A stretch of 22,488 bases of DNA from JAAUSY01 sp964526735 (GTDB lineage: Bacteria; Chloroflexota; Chloroflexia; Chloroflexales; Chloroflexaceae): NCBI GenBank assembly GCA_964526735.1, contig CAZGLO010000061.1, forward strand, positions 1 through 22,488, written 5' to 3'. Both the position numbers and the translations under genes were made by a program. The notes beneath the pieces are model-generated. The model did not search any database and was not told the DNA's origin. It worked only from the letters and a program-made list of their open reading frames with translations. Positions 1 through 6,932 of the stretch are shown piece by piece. Positions within the stretch are counted from its first letter, which is position 1. Every line of letters begins with the position of its first letter.

Positions 1-1
1 C

Positions 2-745
2 GCAACCTGCTCTTCGCCTACTCTCACCACTGTCGACAGTGAGGGAGATGTCGGGGAGTTCACCTCCATCGCCCTGAACAGTAGCGGAAATCCCGTCATC
101 AGTTATTACGATTACAACAATAAAGACCTAAAAGTGGCGGTGTGTAGTGATACAGATTGCACAAACACACCTACTCTCACCACTGTCGACAGTGAGGGAG
201 ATGTCGGGTGGAACACCTCCATCGCCCTAAACGGTGACAACCCCGTCATTAGTTATTATGATGCCACCTATGGAGGCCTGAAAGTGGCGGTGTGCGATAA
301 CGCAACCTGCTCTTCGCCTACTCTCACCACTGTGGATAAGGGTGAGGGAGATGTCGGGGAGTTCACCTCCATCGCCCTGACCAGTAGCGGAAATCCCGTC
401 ATCAGTTATTACGATGACACCAATGATGACCTGAAAGTGGCGGTGTGCAATGACGCAACCTGCTCTTCGCCTACCATCACCACCGTCGACAGTGAGGGAG
501 ATGTCGGGAGTTCCACCTCCATCGCCCTGACCAGTAGCGGAAATCCCGTCATCAGTTATTACGATTACACCAATGATGACCTAAAAGTGGCGGTGTGCAA
601 TGACGCAACCTGCTCTTCGCGTACCATCGCCACTGTCGACAGTGAGGGAGATGTCGGGAGTTCCACCTCCATCGCCCTAAACGGTGACAACCCCGTCATC
701 AGTTATTTCGATGCCACCAATGGAGACCTGAAAGTGGCGATTGTT
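2..745 (+). repeat. Five tandem 150-bp coding repeats (50 aa each)
   Basis: Units begin near 2, 152, 302, 455 and 605. All are 150 bp except the third, which is 153 bp because DSEGDVG is replaced by DKGEGDVG. Long stretches are nearly identical in DNA, for example the TGCTCTTCGCC and GAGGGAGATGTCGGG blocks, so the array expanded recently or is homogenised by recombination. The first unit starts at the window edge, so more copies probably lie upstream. The 50-aa period and the GNPVISYYD strand-like core suggest beta-propeller blades or a beta-solenoid, but this is inference. Confidence 0.9.
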
Positions 746-3649
746 ACACTCCCTTCTGCACCGACGGTGAATGGCACCACGCCAACCAACGATGCAAGGC
801 CCGAATGGACGTGGGAAAGTGACGGGAGCGGGAATGGCACGTTCCGCTACCAACTTGATAGCGAGAGTGGGAGTTGGACCGAAACAACCGCGAAGAGCTA
901 CACACCCGATAGTGACCAAAGCGATGGCACCCACACCCTCTACGTGCAAGAGCGCGACGACGACAATTGGTCTACCAGTGGCAGCAAAGCCATCGTGGTT
1001 GACACGACCGCGCCGACAGTGGAGATGAGTCCACTGATCACCAACGACCCCACTCCGGCATTGAGCGGGATTANNNNNNNNNNNNNNNNNNNNNNNNNNN
1101 NNNNNNNNNNNNNNNNNNNNNNNNNNNNNNNNNNNNNNNNNNNNNNNNNNNNNNNNNNNNNNNNNNNNNNNNNAGGCTCATACGACATCACAGTGGTGGC
1201 GACCGACGCGGCGGGCAATGAGACCACCAAAATAGAGAGCGGGGGCTTGACCATCGACACCACCCCGCCGACCGTGGAGATGAGTCCACTGATCACCAAC
1301 GACCCCACTCCGGCATTGAGCGGGATTATAACTGATACAACTGCAGTGACGGTCAAGGTGACGGTGAATAGCAAGACCTACGATGCGACCGTAGCAGAGG
1401 ATGGTAGCTGGACAGTCACCATTCCTGATGGCGACGCGCTGGGTGAAGGCTCATACGACATCACAGTGGTGGCGACCGACGCGGCGGGCAATGAGACCAC
1501 CGCATCCTTGATTGATAGTGGGTTTCGTCCTAAACCGGATGGGTACAATTTCTCGAACTATCATATAGGATCTGTATTTGAATATAGCATCTTCGATCTT
1601 CGTTCGATGTTTGGAGATGACAATGTCTGCTTCATAACCGTAGGAGATTTTTGCACACCTAGGTTTAAAGCTCTTATGTGGATGAATGAGATGAATTCTA
1701 AGATGCTCACGGCCGGTCACTGTGTTGGCATGAGCGTAACAAGCCTCAGATTCTTTGACGGTACGGATGATACCTCTGAGTTTACAGACGCTGATGGGCA
1801 ACCAGCAAATAACACCTATCTGATAGAGAAAGATAGAAGTGTTGATAAACACATTGCCTATCACCATGTACTCCAGAAACTCTCCCTGATACATGAAGAG
1901 AGAACGAAGATTGTCAATATGGGGCCTGAAGAATTCATCGAAGAGTTAGGGAACAACTTAGAGGCAGGTAATAATCCTGTGGTTAACATCTGGATGGATG
2001 AAACCAAGGGCCATGCGGTAGTCGCATATGCGTTGATTGAGGAACCTCCAGGATACTATACCATCAAGGTGTATGATAGTAGTCCTGAAGAGGTGGAGCA
2101 GAGGAGCCGCTCGATACAATTCTACCCAGAAAAAGATACCTTTGCTTATCACTATCAAGATTGGGAGGTTGTTGATGCTCCAAGGGGAAACAACTTGGAA
2201 TTTGTCCCTCTCTCGATTTATAAGCAAGCGTTAAATAACGCGGCCGACGATTGCCCTTGGTGTAATTCTGGTAGTGGTGCGAGTTTGAGTGCAGTGTCGA
2301 CGGGTGAAGTCTGGTATAGTGGAAACTATCATTTGCTTATCAGTGACAGTCAGGGCCAGCGAATTGGCTTTGTAGGCGATACATTTGTCAATGAGTACCC
2401 CGGAGCATCCATTACACGAATAGCTGGCGGTATGGCGGGGGTGGAGCCAGTCTATAGTCTGCCCTTAAATGAAGCTACGAATATTACCGTTGGCGATTCG
2501 CCGATAAACTATCCAGAAGATGTTTATTCTTCGGAGCAGCTGTCATCCACCATCACTCAGTTCGGACCAAATTATGCAGTGTCTGCAGGTAATGTAGTGC
2601 CCCAGGATCAGTTGACCATTGCTTCCGATGGAATGGGAATTGCATACACCGCTCATGGTAACAACAATCCTGATCTGAGTATAGCTCTGGATAGTGCTGA
2701 TGAAGGGTATCATTTCCAGATTCAGGATGTCGATCTGGAGACTGGAAAAACGATCCAGATGAATGTTGATCCAGAGCAGGGAACGCTTTCGGTAGACAAC
2801 AGCCAGGGGAACGATGGGAGCTATGACCTTGAAATACAGCATGTCGATGCAACTGGGGAATATACCTTCACAGAGGACACCATTGATGTAGCCGTAGGTG
2901 ATACCCACCATGTGGATTATGGGACGTGGGATGGTGGTACATCCATAACAATTCGGATTGATGAAGACAGCGATGGTACTATAGAGGAAACAATCACTCT
3001 TGGACAGCAGGAGATCGCTTCCATCACATTGCAATCGTCAGCCAAACGTCTGCCTGCCGATGCACAAAGCACAACCGTTATCACAGCGACGGTATTGGAT
3101 ATCGACAATAACCCGCTCCCTGATACAACTGTCACCTTCTCAACCACACTGGGAACAATTACCCCAGCTAGTGCAACTACCAATGAACAGGGGATTGCTA
3201 CCGCAACTCTCACTGCCGATGAGAATCCTGGTACAGCAACGGTATTTGCCACAATTGGTAAGGTACAAGCCACTCTTGATGTCGCGTTTGAGGCTGAAGA
3301 ACCGCAGCAGCAGGTCGCATCCATCGCACTGCAATCGTCATCCAAACAGCTTCCTGCCGATGGACAGAGCACGACCATTATCACGGCGACGGTGCTGGAT
3401 CTTGATAATAGTTCGGTTCCCAATGCAACTGTCACCTTTTCAACTACCTTGGGAACGATAACCCCGGCCACTGTACCCACTGATCAACAAGGGATCGCTT
3501 CCGCAAACCTCACTGCTGCTATGACTTCTGGCACTGCAACCATATTTTCCTCAGTTGGGAAAGTGCAAGCCACGCTTGATATTGTGTTTGAAGACGAAGA
3601 ATTACAAAAGGGAACTTTGTCAATCTTCCTGCCAATTGTACAGCGGTAG
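2..3649 (+). CDS. Giant mosaic secreted/surface protein with a cysteine-peptidase-like domain (5' end outside window)
   Basis: The frame is open from base 2, so the GTG at 134 is internal and the true start lies upstream. In order: five 50-aa repeats of the type LKVAVCNDATC...TTVDSEGDVG...GNPVISYYD (2 to about 745); Ig-like modules ending TDAAGNETT (about 750-1501, broken by a gap); a globular domain (about 1510-2260) with Cys at 1721-1723 (GHCVGMS), His at 2012-2014 (GHAVVAY) and Asp at 2075-2077 (VYDSS), the order and spacing of a papain/C39-like Cys-His-Asp site; a beta-rich linker; and two Big_1/invasin-like Ig domains about 100 aa apart (about 3010-3600). The C-terminus is IFLPIVQR, without an LPXTG signal. 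I infer an extracellular or cell-surface protein; its substrate is unknown. The peptidase assignment comes from motif order only. No transmembrane anchor is visible in the part present. Confidence 0.85.
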   Translation, partial: ATCSSPTLTTVDSEGDVGEFTSIALNSSGNPVISYYDYNNKDLKVAVCSDTDCTNTPTLTTVDSEGDVGWNTSIALNGDNPVISYYDATYGGLKVAVCDNATCSSPTLTTVDKGEGDVGEFTSIALTSSGNPVISYYDDTNDDLKVAVCNDATCSSPTITTVDSEGDVGSSTSIALTSSGNPVISYYDYTNDDLKVAVCNDATCSSRTIATVDSEGDVGSSTSIALNGDNPVISYFDATNGDLKVAIVTLPSAPTVNGTTPTNDARPEWTWESDGSGNGTFRYQLDSESGSWTETTAKSYTPDSDQSDGTHTLYVQERDDDNWSTSGSKAIVVDTTAPTVEMSPLITNDPTPALSGIXXXXXXXXXXXXXXXXXXXXXXXXXXXXXXXXXXGSYDITVVATDAAGNETTKIESGGLTIDTTPPTVEMSPLITNDPTPALSGIITDTTAVTVKVTVNSKTYDATVAEDGSWTVTIPDGDALGEGSYDITVVATDAAGNETTASLIDSGFRPKPDGYNFSNYHIGSVFEYSIFDLRSMFGDDNVCFITVGDFCTPRFKALMWMNEMNSKMLTAGHCVGMSVTSLRFFDGTDDTSEFTDADGQPANNTYLIEKDRSVDKHIAYHHVLQKLSLIHEERTKIVNMGPEEFIEELGNNLEAGNNPVVNIWMDETKGHAVVAYALIEEPPGYYTIKVYDSSPEEVEQRSRSIQFYPEKDTFAYHYQDWEVVDAPRGNNLEFVPLSIYKQALNNAADDCPWCNSGSGASLSAVSTGEVWYSGNYHLLISDSQGQRIGFVGDTFVNEYPGASITRIAGGMAGVEPVYSLPLNEATNITVGDSPINYPEDVYSSEQLSSTITQFGPNYAVSAGNVVPQDQLTIASDGMGIAYTAHGNNNPDLSIALDSADEGYHFQIQDVDLETGKTIQMNVDPEQGTLSVDNSQGNDGSYDLEIQHVDATGEYTFTEDTIDVAVGDTHHVDYGTWDGGTSITIRIDEDSDGTIEETITLGQQEIASITLQSSAKRLPADAQSTTVITATVLDIDNNPLPDTTVTFSTTLGTITPASATTNEQGIATATLTADENPGTATVFATIGKVQATLDVAFEAEEPQQQVASIALQSSSKQLPADGQSTTIITATVLDLDNSSVPNATVTFSTTLGTITPATVPTDQQGIASANLTAAMTSGTATIFSSVGKVQATLDIVFEDEELQKGTLSIFLPIVQR
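1019..1501 (+). repeat. Duplicated Ig-like module interrupted by the assembly gap
   Basis: Bases 1019-1073 are identical to 1274-1328, and bases 1174-1228 are identical to 1447-1501. The intact second copy has 118 bp between the two matched blocks, whereas the first copy has 100 N. A full module is therefore 273 bp (91 aa). Such exact repeats explain why the assembler stopped here. Confidence 0.85.
1074..1173. other. Scaffold gap of 100 N
   Basis: Exactly 100 N, the usual placeholder for a gap of unknown length. Comparison with the intact neighbouring module predicts 118 bp, or 118 plus multiples of 273 if further modules collapsed. Both 100 and 118 leave a remainder of 1 modulo 3, which is why the frame happens to stay open across the N run. 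Confidence 0.97.
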
Positions 3650-3686
3650 CGATTATACCGCGGCAAGTGGCACGGTGACAACCTTT

Positions 3687-3718
3687 ATTAGCCCCCACTG
3701 ATATTAGCCCCCACTGAT
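3687..3718 (+). repeat. Perfect 16-bp tandem duplication upstream of terminator
   Basis: attagcccccactgat occurs twice back to back (3687-3702 and 3703-3718). The CCCCACTGA core recurs at 3750-3758. Each copy can pair with the single AGTGGGGG at 3736-3743. Confidence 0.9.
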
Positions 3719-3749
3719 TGGTTCTACAGCCGGTGAGTGGGGGATTTTT
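3708..3749 (+). terminator. Rho-independent terminator of the mosaic protein gene
   Basis: CCCCCACT (3708-3715) pairs with AGTGGGGG (3736-3743), 8 bp, followed by ATTTTT (3744-3749). It lies 59 bp after the TAG of the upstream gene. The right arm could instead pair with CCCCACT downstream (3750-3756), placing the T-run in a loop. Confidence 0.75.
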
Positions 3750-3826
3750 CCCCACTGAAGAACAGCTCCCAATTCTTACCATTCATCAAGCGATAGAAGG
3801 AAAATAGAGGCAAAAGCGTCAGAGGG

Positions 3827-3868
3827 AGAGGATGGACTTATTTAGGAAGTCTGTCCTCTGCTTTTTTT
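3827..3868 (+). terminator. Second strong Rho-independent terminator
   Basis: A 13-bp stem (3827-3839 with 3847-3859, including two G-T wobbles) has a 7-nt loop and is followed by GC and seven T (3862-3868). No gene lies between it and the first terminator. It is either a tandem back-up terminator or the end of an unannotated small RNA. It insulates the following pfkB promoter. Confidence 0.8.
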
Positions 3869-3924
3869 ATGGATAAGGTCTAAAACGCGCACCCATGCAG
3901 CCGCTGATATTCCTTCTCATTCTA

Positions 3925-3933
3925 TGATACAAT
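3925..3933 (+). promoter_or_regulatory. Extended -10 promoter of pfkB, probable leaderless start
   Basis: TGATACAAT gives a TGN extended -10 with TACAAT as the hexamer. The ATG begins at 3941, 7 nt after the hexamer, where transcription itself should start. No Shine-Dalgarno sequence is present and no good -35 is visible. I infer a leaderless mRNA. Confidence 0.6.
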
Positions 3934-3940
3934 AGATGCT

Positions 3941-4864
3941 ATGTCACACATCATTGCTTTTGGAAACCCAGTATACGATGATATCACCACCCCCTCCTCT
4001 ACCACGGGGGAGCGGGTATTGTCGGGGTGCGCCACCAACGGGTGCATTGCGCTGACGGCGCTTGGGCACGACACTTCGTTGGTTGGCCGTATTGGTAATG
4101 ATTATTATGAGCGATTTGTGGCCGATATGCGGCGTCAGGGGATAACCCCTATTGTGGAGCGCGCCGATGAGACGGCTGGTTTCCGCCTGATCTACGACGA
4201 GCGGGGAGATCGGTCACTCGACGTGCTTGGCCAGGCGGGGGCGATTGCGGTTGATCATGTTCCCGACTCCTGCGCGCAGGCCGACGCCATTATCATTGGC
4301 CCAATCTTGCAGGAAGTCTCATACTCACTGATAGAGCGCATACAAGCGATGAGTTCCGCGCCGTTGTTCCTCGATCCGCAGGGGCTGTTGCGCACCCTCG
4401 ACGCAGCCCAACGCATTGACCACTATGCCAACCCAGAGATGGCAACGATTGCCCCGCGGTGCATGGTCATCAAGGCAAACGAGCTAGAGACAACAGTCTT
4501 GACTGGCGTCAACCCGTGTGAAGAGCCATCGCGTGCGGCCCGTCACCTCCACAACCTGGGATGTCGCATCGCCGTCGTCACATTGGCTGATCAAGGCTCG
4601 CTCATCGACAATGGCACGGCGCAATACCACATCCCTGCCTACAAAACCGATGTCTGCGACCCGACCGGCGCAGGCGATACCTATATGGCTGGATTTCTCC
4701 ACGCGTTTTTGCGTGATCCCGATGACCTTATCACGGCTGGCTGCACCGGCGCAGCAACTTCATCAATCTGGATAGAGCATACAGGCCCTGAGGCCCCCAT
4801 TCGCCGTGACGAAGTTGCCCGGCGGACGGAATATCTGCTGCGTCATTGCACCCGGCTCTCCTGA
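3941..4864 (+). CDS. PfkB/ribokinase-family sugar (possibly inositol) kinase
   Basis: A 307-aa cytoplasmic ATP-dependent kinase of the PfkB family. The C-terminal signature DPTGAGDTYMAGF starts at residue 240, with the presumed catalytic base Asp246 in GAGD. The N-terminal substrate/lid region SGCATNGCIALTALG matches the family's usual GG...N motif loosely. The stretches FLDPQGLLR, IKANELE and SSIWIEHTG resemble, from memory, the myo-inositol kinase-like branch more than ribokinase or fructokinase, so a cyclitol substrate is a reasonable but untested guess. The ATG at 3941 is chosen because an extended -10 lies immediately upstream and there is no SD. The next intact gene on the same strand is a CDP-alcohol phosphatidyltransferase, which would fit production of a phosphorylated polar head group. 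Confidence 0.85.
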   Translation: MSHIIAFGNPVYDDITTPSSTTGERVLSGCATNGCIALTALGHDTSLVGRIGNDYYERFVADMRRQGITPIVERADETAGFRLIYDERGDRSLDVLGQAGAIAVDHVPDSCAQADAIIIGPILQEVSYSLIERIQAMSSAPLFLDPQGLLRTLDAAQRIDHYANPEMATIAPRCMVIKANELETTVLTGVNPCEEPSRAARHLHNLGCRIAVVTLADQGSLIDNGTAQYHIPAYKTDVCDPTGAGDTYMAGFLHAFLRDPDDLITAGCTGAATSSIWIEHTGPEAPIRRDEVARRTEYLLRHCTRLS

Positions 4865-4914
4865 ATAGCAGGAGGGAGACTATTTCTCGCTCTTACTGGT
4901 TGGCAGCAAAGGCC

Positions 4915-5049
4915 AGCACCATTGCATTGGAAACACTCAACGTGGTGGGAATGCTCAAGAACCACAAGCTGGCGCGGACGATTGCCGATGCAGCGTTCGG
5001 TGAGATAGCCTGGCAGATCAAGGTCTGGACGTGTCCTATGAACACGTAG
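4915..5049 (+). pseudogene. tnpB: Fragment of TnpB (IS200/IS605-family OrfB)
   Basis: In the frame ending at TAG 5047-5049, the translation contains IALETLNVVGMLKNHKLA followed by RTIADAAFGE. This corresponds to the RuvC-II region of TnpB (typical form vlEdLnv.gM.kNh.LA.aisDa.wg); the catalytic Glu equivalent is the codon at 4930-4932. Only about 35-40 residues are recognisable. The N-terminal part, RuvC-I, the zinc-finger CxxC region and RuvC-III are absent, and the sequence after about 5022 no longer matches. No tnpA or intact transposon ends were recognised. It is a decayed scrap between pfkB and the next gene. Confidence 0.7.
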
Positions 5050-5059
5050 AAAGTAGCAG

Positions 5060-5707
5060 ATGTGTCTTATGATGCCGATTTTAGCCCGCTTTCGACAAGG
5101 ATACGAAGAAGTGACCCTCCCGTTGGGACGGGCCTGCGCACGGGCAGGTATCACCCCCAATATGCTCACATATGCTAGCGTGGTGTGTAGTATGGGGGCT
5201 GGCTATGCCATCGCCTCCCAATTCTACCTCCTTGGTATCGCCATCATCTTGTTGGTGGGCCTTACCGACATGCTCGATGGAGCGACCGCCCGTGCCACTG
5301 CCTCCTCCACCTCCTACGGCACCGTCCTCGACCACGTGTCCGACCGCTATGCAGAGTTCTTTCTCTTTATCGGCGTGCTCTACTCGGGAGCTGTGCAGCC
5401 CATATGGGTCGTTTTTGCACTCTTTGGGATGATTATGGCCAGCTATGTGCGGGCGCGGGCCGAGTCGACTGGCAAGGTGGAATCGTGTAATGTAGGCTTT
5501 GCCGGGCGGCAGGAAAAATTGGTCTTGTTGGTGGTGGGGCTGTTTATTCAAGCATTTGCTCCCACCTCCATTTGGCTTGAGTTGGCAGTTATTATGATTG
5601 GCCTCCTCTCGCATATCACGGCCATTCAACGATTGGCCTATGCACGCCGTATCCTGCTCGATCCCAACTCTCGCCGCGAGTGGCATAACCCGTCGGAGCC
5701 TGTGTAG
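5060..5707 (+). CDS. CDP-alcohol phosphatidyltransferase, inositol-phosphate-type
   Basis: An integral membrane enzyme (215 aa, about six hydrophobic segments) that transfers a phosphatidyl group from CDP-diacylglycerol, or an analogue, to an alcohol. The complete family motif D-x2-D-G-x2-A-R-x8-G-x3-D-x3-D is present, with D70, D73, G74, A77, R78, G87, D91 and D95 counted from 5060. Downstream features (ASYVRARAES, then GFAGRQEKL) resemble the archaetidylinositol-phosphate/phosphatidylinositol-phosphate synthase group more than PgsA or PssA, which fits the upstream PfkB kinase. The start is uncertain: ATGs occur at 5060, 5069 and 5072, with no convincing SD for any. Phosphatidylglycerophosphate synthase is the main alternative. 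Confidence 0.88.
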   Translation: MCLMMPILARFRQGYEEVTLPLGRACARAGITPNMLTYASVVCSMGAGYAIASQFYLLGIAIILLVGLTDMLDGATARATASSTSYGTVLDHVSDRYAEFFLFIGVLYSGAVQPIWVVFALFGMIMASYVRARAESTGKVESCNVGFAGRQEKLVLLVVGLFIQAFAPTSIWLELAVIMIGLLSHITAIQRLAYARRILLDPNSRREWHNPSEPV

Positions 5708-5762
5708 GACGCCACTGGTACTATGTAGTGTCTCTTACGGGTATTCATGCGGCAGTTACTGA

Positions 5763-5806
5763 CCCTACAGTGTGATTTTGACCACTTTGTAGGGAAACCC
5801 TTTAGC
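5763..5806 (+). promoter_or_regulatory. Candidate promoter with inverted repeat before the acidic protein gene
   Basis: TTGACC (5778-5783) is followed after 17 bp by TTTAGC (5801-5806), a good -35 with a weak -10. The -35 is framed by a 7-bp inverted repeat, CCCTACA (5763-5769) and TGTAGGG (5788-5794), placed like an operator. The predicted transcription start is about 12 nt before the ATG at 5824. Confidence 0.35.
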
Positions 5807-5823
5807 TAGAAAGTAGGTCGTTT

Positions 5824-6648
5824 ATGGCACAGGCAGAAGCATTGCTCAATGAAGAGGGCTTTTCCGCCGTTCCCCGCCGTGGGGAAGAAGAACCTACTGA
5901 ACCCAATCACGCCAATTTGACCGATAATCAGGCCAATCAGGCCAATCAGGCCAATCAGGCTGAGCAGACCAACCACACTAAGCAAGCCGATGAGACTGAA
6001 CCTCCGCGGCGAGGCCCTATCATCACCCCGCCGCCGCCGATGGATAGAGACCCCATTATCACCCCACCACCGTTGATGGTTGAAGAGGCAGGGGAATTGG
6101 CGGAGCCGCCAGCGGTGCAGGAGGAAGAGCAGGAAGAGCAGGCGGTGGTCTCTGATGAGGAACCTCCCAATGTCCAGGAGACCGTCTACCAGGAGTATCA
6201 GGTGACGGAGGCGCGGGTTGACCTCTATGAGAGCCATTCGTTGATAGTCGTGGCCGCTTTGATACAGTCGCTGGATGAGGGGTTTGAGCATATGAGCATC
6301 GAATGCCACCCCGACACGCCCTCCGACTCTGCCACCACCAAGGCGGAAGAGCTGTCTGATGAGCATACGTGGCTCTTCGACGAATACTCAAATCAGTGCT
6401 TTGTGATTACCTATTGTATGAACCCCTCTGGACGCGATCAGTTGCGGGTACGGTGGTTCGATGCGCTTGCCGAACAGGCTCACAGCGATGACGCGCTCCC
6501 CGACCTCACCCGCCGCCTCGCCCGCATGATGGGTGGCGGAGTTAACCTGCATCTGCTAGACTGTACCATCCGCACGGCACGACCAGCAGGCGGATATTAT
6601 GATGAATATAACGAGTTTGAATGCTACGAAAGGGAATTATGCAACTAA
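5824..6648 (+). CDS. Acidic low-complexity protein of unknown function
   Basis: A 274-aa protein I do not recognise. Residues about 1-125 are low-complexity and probably disordered: an NQA repeat near residues 35-46 (encoded by 9-bp tandem repeats), two copies of a PIITPPPxM motif, and a Glu/Gln-rich stretch. Residues about 125-274 look globular (SLIVVAALIQSLDEGFEH..., TWLFDEYSNQCFVITYCM..., LTRRLARMMGGGVNLHLLDC) and contain several Cys. There is no signal peptide or transmembrane segment, so it is probably cytoplasmic. Its last 10 bp overlap gatC, suggesting co-transcription and translational coupling with tRNA amidotransferase subunit C. The start at 5824 is the first ATG, with a weak TAGGT upstream. 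Confidence 0.7.
   Translation: MAQAEALLNEEGFSAVPRRGEEEPTEPNHANLTDNQANQANQANQAEQTNHTKQADETEPPRRGPIITPPPPMDRDPIITPPPLMVEEAGELAEPPAVQEEEQEEQAVVSDEEPPNVQETVYQEYQVTEARVDLYESHSLIVVAALIQSLDEGFEHMSIECHPDTPSDSATTKAEELSDEHTWLFDEYSNQCFVITYCMNPSGRDQLRVRWFDALAEQAHSDDALPDLTRRLARMMGGGVNLHLLDCTIRTARPAGGYYDEYNEFECYERELCN
5926..5961 (+). repeat. 9-bp tandem microsatellite (AATCAGGCC)
   Basis: Three perfect AATCAGGCC units (5926-5952) and a fourth differing at its last base (5953-5961) encode the NQANQANQA tract. Slippage here changes the protein by 3 aa per unit and keeps the frame. Confidence 0.9.
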
Positions 6649-6932
6649 CAACTGCCGAAGTGGAACATGTCGCCCGTTTGGCACGGATGCGGCTCTCCGA
6701 CGACGAAATAGAGCATATGCGCGCCCAACTCTCCGACATCCTTGGCCATATCCAGACGCTGCAAGAGGTCGATGTGGAAGGCGTCCTCCCCACCGCGCAG
6801 GTCACCGGCCTCTCCACCGTGTGGCGCGATGATGAGGTGCACCCGCCACTCCCCCCAGAACAGGCCCTCGCCAATGCTCCAGACCAGAACGAAGGGATGT
6901 TCCGCGTGCGGGCGATCTTTGAGGAGCGCTGA
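6639..6932 (+). CDS. gatC: Asp-tRNA(Asn)/Glu-tRNA(Gln) amidotransferase subunit C
   Basis: The small subunit of GatCAB, which converts misacylated Glu-tRNA(Gln) and/or Asp-tRNA(Asn) to the amidated forms. The 97-aa product is of normal GatC length. It starts MQLTTAEVEHVARLARM and shows the family pattern of an N-terminal helix, a central DILGHIQTLQEVDVEGV and a C-terminal domain ending MFRVRAIFEE. I prefer ATG 6639 over the in-frame ATG at 6621 because AAAGGG lies 6 nt upstream of 6639 and homology begins there. gatA and gatB are not adjacent, so the complex is encoded at separate loci. The start overlaps the end of the preceding unknown gene by 10 bp. Confidence 0.92.
   Translation: MQLTTAEVEHVARLARMRLSDDEIEHMRAQLSDILGHIQTLQEVDVEGVLPTAQVTGLSTVWRDDEVHPPLPPEQALANAPDQNEGMFRVRAIFEER

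Noticed and set aside
134..136. GTG as the start of the first gene
   Set aside because: The same frame and the same 50-aa repeat continue upstream to base 2; the gene is cut by the window edge.
2..745. CRISPR-like or satellite array in the 150-bp repeats
   Set aside because: The repeats are in-frame coding units with no short repeat/unique spacer alternation.
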